Assembly (NCBI GenBank): GCA_937864465.1
Contig: CALMJU010000060.1
Span: 1-55,118 of the forward strand
Source of the DNA: an uncultured Acidobacteriota bacterium
Lineage (GTDB): Bacteria; Acidobacteriota; Polarisedimenticolia; Polarisedimenticolales; JAIQFR01
Direction: 5' to 3'
DNA length: 55,118 nt
A program made the position numbers and the translations under genes. The notes beneath the pieces were generated by a model. That model was not told the origin of the DNA and did no database searches. It was given only the letters and a program-made list of their open reading frames with translations. Below, one piece after another: positions 52,738 to 55,118 of the stretch. The first letter of the stretch is position 1; each line of letters opens with the position of its first letter.

Positions 52738-53001
52738 ATGCGCAATCGGATCAGGTTCGTCGTGATCGTCGCCGTGATCGCCGTGATCGCGGTGGGGTCG
52801 CTCGCCTTCGCCAAGAAGCCGGTGACCCCTCCGCCGGACGACGACGTGTGCTCCTACCCGCAGTGCGTGAAGGACATCCTCTGCCCGGACATCTGGAATC
52901 CGGTCCTCTGCGCGGACGGCGTGGTCTACAGCAATCTCTGCTACGCCTCGATCGCCTGCGCTCCCGGACCCTGCTGCGAGATCGGGGGGATCGCGTACTA
53001 G
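52738..53001 (+). CDS. Kazal-like secreted peptide, copy 1
   Basis: 87 residues; ATG 52738 after GGAAAGGAGAATCC. Signal MRNRIRFVVIVAVIAVIAVGSLAFA. The mature part: CSYPQCVKDILCPDIWNPVLCADGVVYSNLCYASIACA then CC near the end. The spacing C-x6-7-PVLCADGVVYxNxCxxxxAC matches a Kazal domain (PVCGSDGxTYxNxC), with Leu-Cys-Ala in place of Cys-Gly. A protease-inhibitor-like role is inferred. A second copy follows 100 bases later. Confidence 0.7.
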   Translation: MRNRIRFVVIVAVIAVIAVGSLAFAKKPVTPPPDDDVCSYPQCVKDILCPDIWNPVLCADGVVYSNLCYASIACAPGPCCEIGGIAY

Positions 53002-53010
53002 GCGTGCGGC

Positions 53011-53038
53011 GCGCGCGGCGGCCACGGCCGCCGCGCGC
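53011..53038. terminator. GC-rich hairpin between Kazal-like genes
   Basis: GCGCGCGGCGGCC, loop AC, GGCCGCCGCGCGC: a perfect 13-bp stem, ten bases after the stop of the first Kazal-like gene. No T-run; may end or slow transcription between the copies. Confidence 0.4.
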
Positions 53039-53104
53039 GCAGGCGACTGTGCTCGGGGCGGTGGCGGCCATTCGGACGGCCGCCCCGGGGAGGAGAAGAC
53101 GAGG

Positions 53105-53332
53105 ATGAGCCGACGGATCAGGATCGCGGTTCTGCTGACCGCCGCCGCCGTCGTCGTGGCGGGGTCGCTGGCGCTCTCCATGGCCTCGGGGACGGGCGAC
53201 TGCCCGACGAAGAACAGGGTTTGCCCGAGACTGTGGGATCCGGTCCTCTGCGCGGACGGCGTGGTCTACGACAACCCGTGCTTCGCCGTCGTCCTCTGCG
53301 CGCCGAAGCCTTGCGTCTCGGTCGAGGACTAG
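53105..53332 (+). CDS. Kazal-like secreted peptide, copy 2
   Basis: 75 residues; ATG 53105 follows GGGGAGGAGAAGACGAGG. Signal RIRIAVLLTAAAVVVAGSLA. The mature part has CPTKNRVC and CPRLWDPVLCADGVVYDNPCFAVVLCA, clearly a paralogue of the 52738 product (shared LCADGVVY at protein and nucleotide level: GTCCTCTGCGCGGACGGCGT). Shorter than copy 1 and without its CC pair. Kazal-like, likely secreted. Confidence 0.7.
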   Translation: MSRRIRIAVLLTAAAVVVAGSLALSMASGTGDCPTKNRVCPRLWDPVLCADGVVYDNPCFAVVLCAPKPCVSVED

Positions 53333-53377
53333 GAAGAGCGTAGCGCCGCCCCCCCCCGAGAGATCGCGGGCGCTCTC

Positions 53378-55066
53378 TCAATCCGACCCGGCGGACCTCG
53401 CGAGCACCCGGTCCACGGCGTCCCGCACGCTTGCGGAGAGCGCGCGGGCGCGCTCGAGAAGCCGCGCCTGCTCCTCGAGGAGGCGGCTCGCGACCGAGCG
53501 GTCGGCCAGGCCCGGCACGTTGATCCGGACGTTCAGCGCGGCGCCCTCCGCCGCTGCGAGGGCGCACGCCCCGGCGACCCCGGCGTCCGACACCGAGTTC
53601 GGGTTGCCCTCCCCGGCGACCACGAGGGCCAGCTCGAGCGCGCGCACCGACCGGTCGAGCACCTCGAGGGGCACGCGCGCCGCCCCCTGGTTGGCCTCCT
53701 CGACCGCGCGCGCCCGGGCAGCCTGCTCGTCGGCGGTCTTCTTCGGAAGGCGCATCGCGGCGAGCACCCGGTTGAAGGCCTCGGTGTCCCGGTCCACGGC
53801 GTCCAGGAACCAGTCCTTGAGCCGCTGGGCCTCCACGCCCAGGTCCTTCATCGCGGGGCGCGAGGATTCCATCCCGGCCTTGGACCAGGTCAGGGCGGCG
53901 ACCATGCTCGACAGCGAGGCCGAGAGCGAGCCCGAGAGCGCCGCGACGCTTCCGCCTCCGGGGGCGGGGGAGTCGCTCGACAGCTCGTCGGCGAATTCGG
54001 TCAGGCGCATCGCCTGGAGCCCCTTCGGCGCGCCGCGGTAGCGGTACTCGATGATCTTCTGCCCCGCGTCGAACGGGGCGACCTCCGAGAGGCCGAGCGA
54101 GAGGATCGCCGCGTGGACCCGCTCCTTCTCCGGGACCCCCGTCGTCTTCCCCTGCTTCGCCAGGTAGTGGTCGCCGGCCGCCAGGATCGCGTCGAGGGGG
54201 ATCAGGCCCACGAGCTCGCTCCCGGTGACGCGGAGCCCCCGCTTCGCGGCTTCCTCGCGGGCGGCGTCGAAGACCTCGTGGATCGGCGTGACCTTGTAGT
54301 TCGTGAAGTTGATGGAGATCTGCGCGCGGCCGTACTCCTCGATGTACCAGCCGACGGCGCGGCACTCCCGGAAGCGGCCCGGGACGCTGACCGTCTTCCC
54401 CTCGGCGTCCTTCACGATCTTCCCGTCCGGGCCGCGCTTCGGCTTCCCGGCCTCCCGGAGCTCCTGGGCGATCGCGTGCGCCAGCTTCTTGTCCCGCGTG
54501 TTGAGGTTGAAGTTGTAGGCGATCAGGAACTCGCGCGCGCCGATCACGGTGGCCCCGGCCTTCTCGTGGAAGACCGCCGGGCCGAAGTCGGGCGCGAACG
54601 AGGGGTCCTTCATCTTCTCCGGGAGCGCCTCGTACTCCCCCTTCCGGATGTCGGCGAGCGAGCGGCGCTCCGGCCTCGCGGCCGCGGCCTCGTAGAGGTA
54701 GGCGGGAATGCCGAGCTCCTCGCCGACGCGCTTCCCGAGCCTGCGGGCGATCTCGACGCAGTCCTCCATCGTCGCCCCCTGCACGGGGACGAAGGGGCAT
54801 ACGTCGGTCGCCCCCATCCGCGGGTGCTCTCCCGCGTGCTTCGACATGTCGATGAGCTGGGCGGCGCGCCGGATCGCCCGGAAGGCCGCCTCCTCGACCG
54901 CCTCGGGGGGCCCCAGGAACGTCACGACGGTCCGGTTCGTGGCCGCGCCCGGGTCCACGTCGAGCAGCAGCGCCCCCTCGGTCCCGGCGATCTCCCCGGC
55001 GATCGCGTCGATGACCGCCCGGTCCCTGCCTTCGCTGAAGTTGGGCACGCATTCGATCAGCTTCAT
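53378..55066 (-). CDS. ftcD: Glutamate formimidoyltransferase/formimidoyl-THF cyclodeaminase
   Basis: 562 residues, the fused FTCD type. It moves the formimino group from formiminoglutamate to tetrahydrofolate and deaminates it to methenyl-THF, in histidine breakdown. The transferase half opens KLIECVPNFSEGRD; the catalytic His region is MSKHAGEHPRMGATD and the folate region includes FLIAYNFNLNT. The cyclodeaminase half (about 350-560) begins FADELSSDSPAPGGGSVAALSG. ATG 55066. No other hut genes in the window. Confidence 0.95.
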   Translation of the reverse strand: MKLIECVPNFSEGRDRAVIDAIAGEIAGTEGALLLDVDPGAATNRTVVTFLGPPEAVEEAAFRAIRRAAQLIDMSKHAGEHPRMGATDVCPFVPVQGATMEDCVEIARRLGKRVGEELGIPAYLYEAAAARPERRSLADIRKGEYEALPEKMKDPSFAPDFGPAVFHEKAGATVIGAREFLIAYNFNLNTRDKKLAHAIAQELREAGKPKRGPDGKIVKDAEGKTVSVPGRFRECRAVGWYIEEYGRAQISINFTNYKVTPIHEVFDAAREEAAKRGLRVTGSELVGLIPLDAILAAGDHYLAKQGKTTGVPEKERVHAAILSLGLSEVAPFDAGQKIIEYRYRGAPKGLQAMRLTEFADELSSDSPAPGGGSVAALSGSLSASLSSMVAALTWSKAGMESSRPAMKDLGVEAQRLKDWFLDAVDRDTEAFNRVLAAMRLPKKTADEQAARARAVEEANQGAARVPLEVLDRSVRALELALVVAGEGNPNSVSDAGVAGACALAAAEGAALNVRINVPGLADRSVASRLLEEQARLLERARALSASVRDAVDRVLARSAGSD

Positions 55067-55118
55067 GAGGGTCTCCGATCGACAGCCAGAGCGCGGGATT
55101 CTAGCGCGCCTCCGGGGG

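Overview
The window is very G+C-rich and bacterial. Nearly every gap is short, genes lie on both strands, and many products carry Sec or lipoprotein signals. Outer-membrane beta-barrels (3409-2825, 41828-36993), a pilin-like protein, sigma-54, ECF and c-di-GMP regulators and an IS91-type transposase remnant indicate a Gram-negative, probably environmental organism. The mix (CHAT/TPR lipoprotein, DUF11 surface proteins, fused FtcD, secreted beta-propellers, DGCGG-type Cys-rich domain) recalls uncultured Acidobacteriota, Myxococcota or related phyla. That placement is an inference and cannot be fixed from this sequence. No rRNA, tRNA or CRISPR array was seen.

Layout. 1-8.2 kb: 3' part of a sigma-54 activator, YjbQ-like protein, small OMP, two divergent genes that share a 27-bp upstream element, CAP-domain protein, GluQ tRNA synthetase, M28 peptidase and a PilZ protein. 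8.3-12.1 kb: a compact candidate RiPP locus, made of a Fic-fold protein with a degenerate active site and C-terminal winged helix, a radical SAM/SPASM maturase, a 38-residue precursor-like peptide, a hairpin and a second radical SAM/SPASM enzyme. 12.3-26 kb: an island of secreted proteins with beta-propellers, an IPT/TIG protein, a repeat-built beta-helix giant, and a triplicated cassette of an eight-cysteine secreted peptide with a convergent BNR-propeller gene (two copies of the latter are remnants) beside an IS91 relic. 26-30 kb: TPR-CHAT lipoprotein convergent with an ECF sigma/anti-sigma pair. 30-37 kb: M43-like metalloprotease, diguanylate cyclase, PilX-like protein, and a receiver-GGDEF-EAL protein. 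37-45.5 kb: four co-directional surface genes, most with DUF11 repeats. 45.5-55 kb: polytopic membrane protein, trypsin-like protease with P-domain, FmdB zinc ribbon, MsrB-MsrA fusion, two Kazal-like secreted peptides and FtcD.

How the genes may work together. The strongest candidate for an undescribed system is 8.3-12.1 kb: the 38-residue peptide lies directly between two SPASM-type radical SAM enzymes with a strong ribosome site and a following hairpin, and the upstream Fic-like gene has nested CACCCA/TGGGTG inverted repeats that look like operators. A second theme is small secreted disulfide-rich peptides in families (three eight-Cys copies, two Kazal-like copies), next to many secreted proteases and propellers, suggesting an extracellular interaction or defence repertoire. 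PilZ, GGDEF and GGDEF/EAL genes near a pilin-like gene suggest c-di-GMP control of surface structures.
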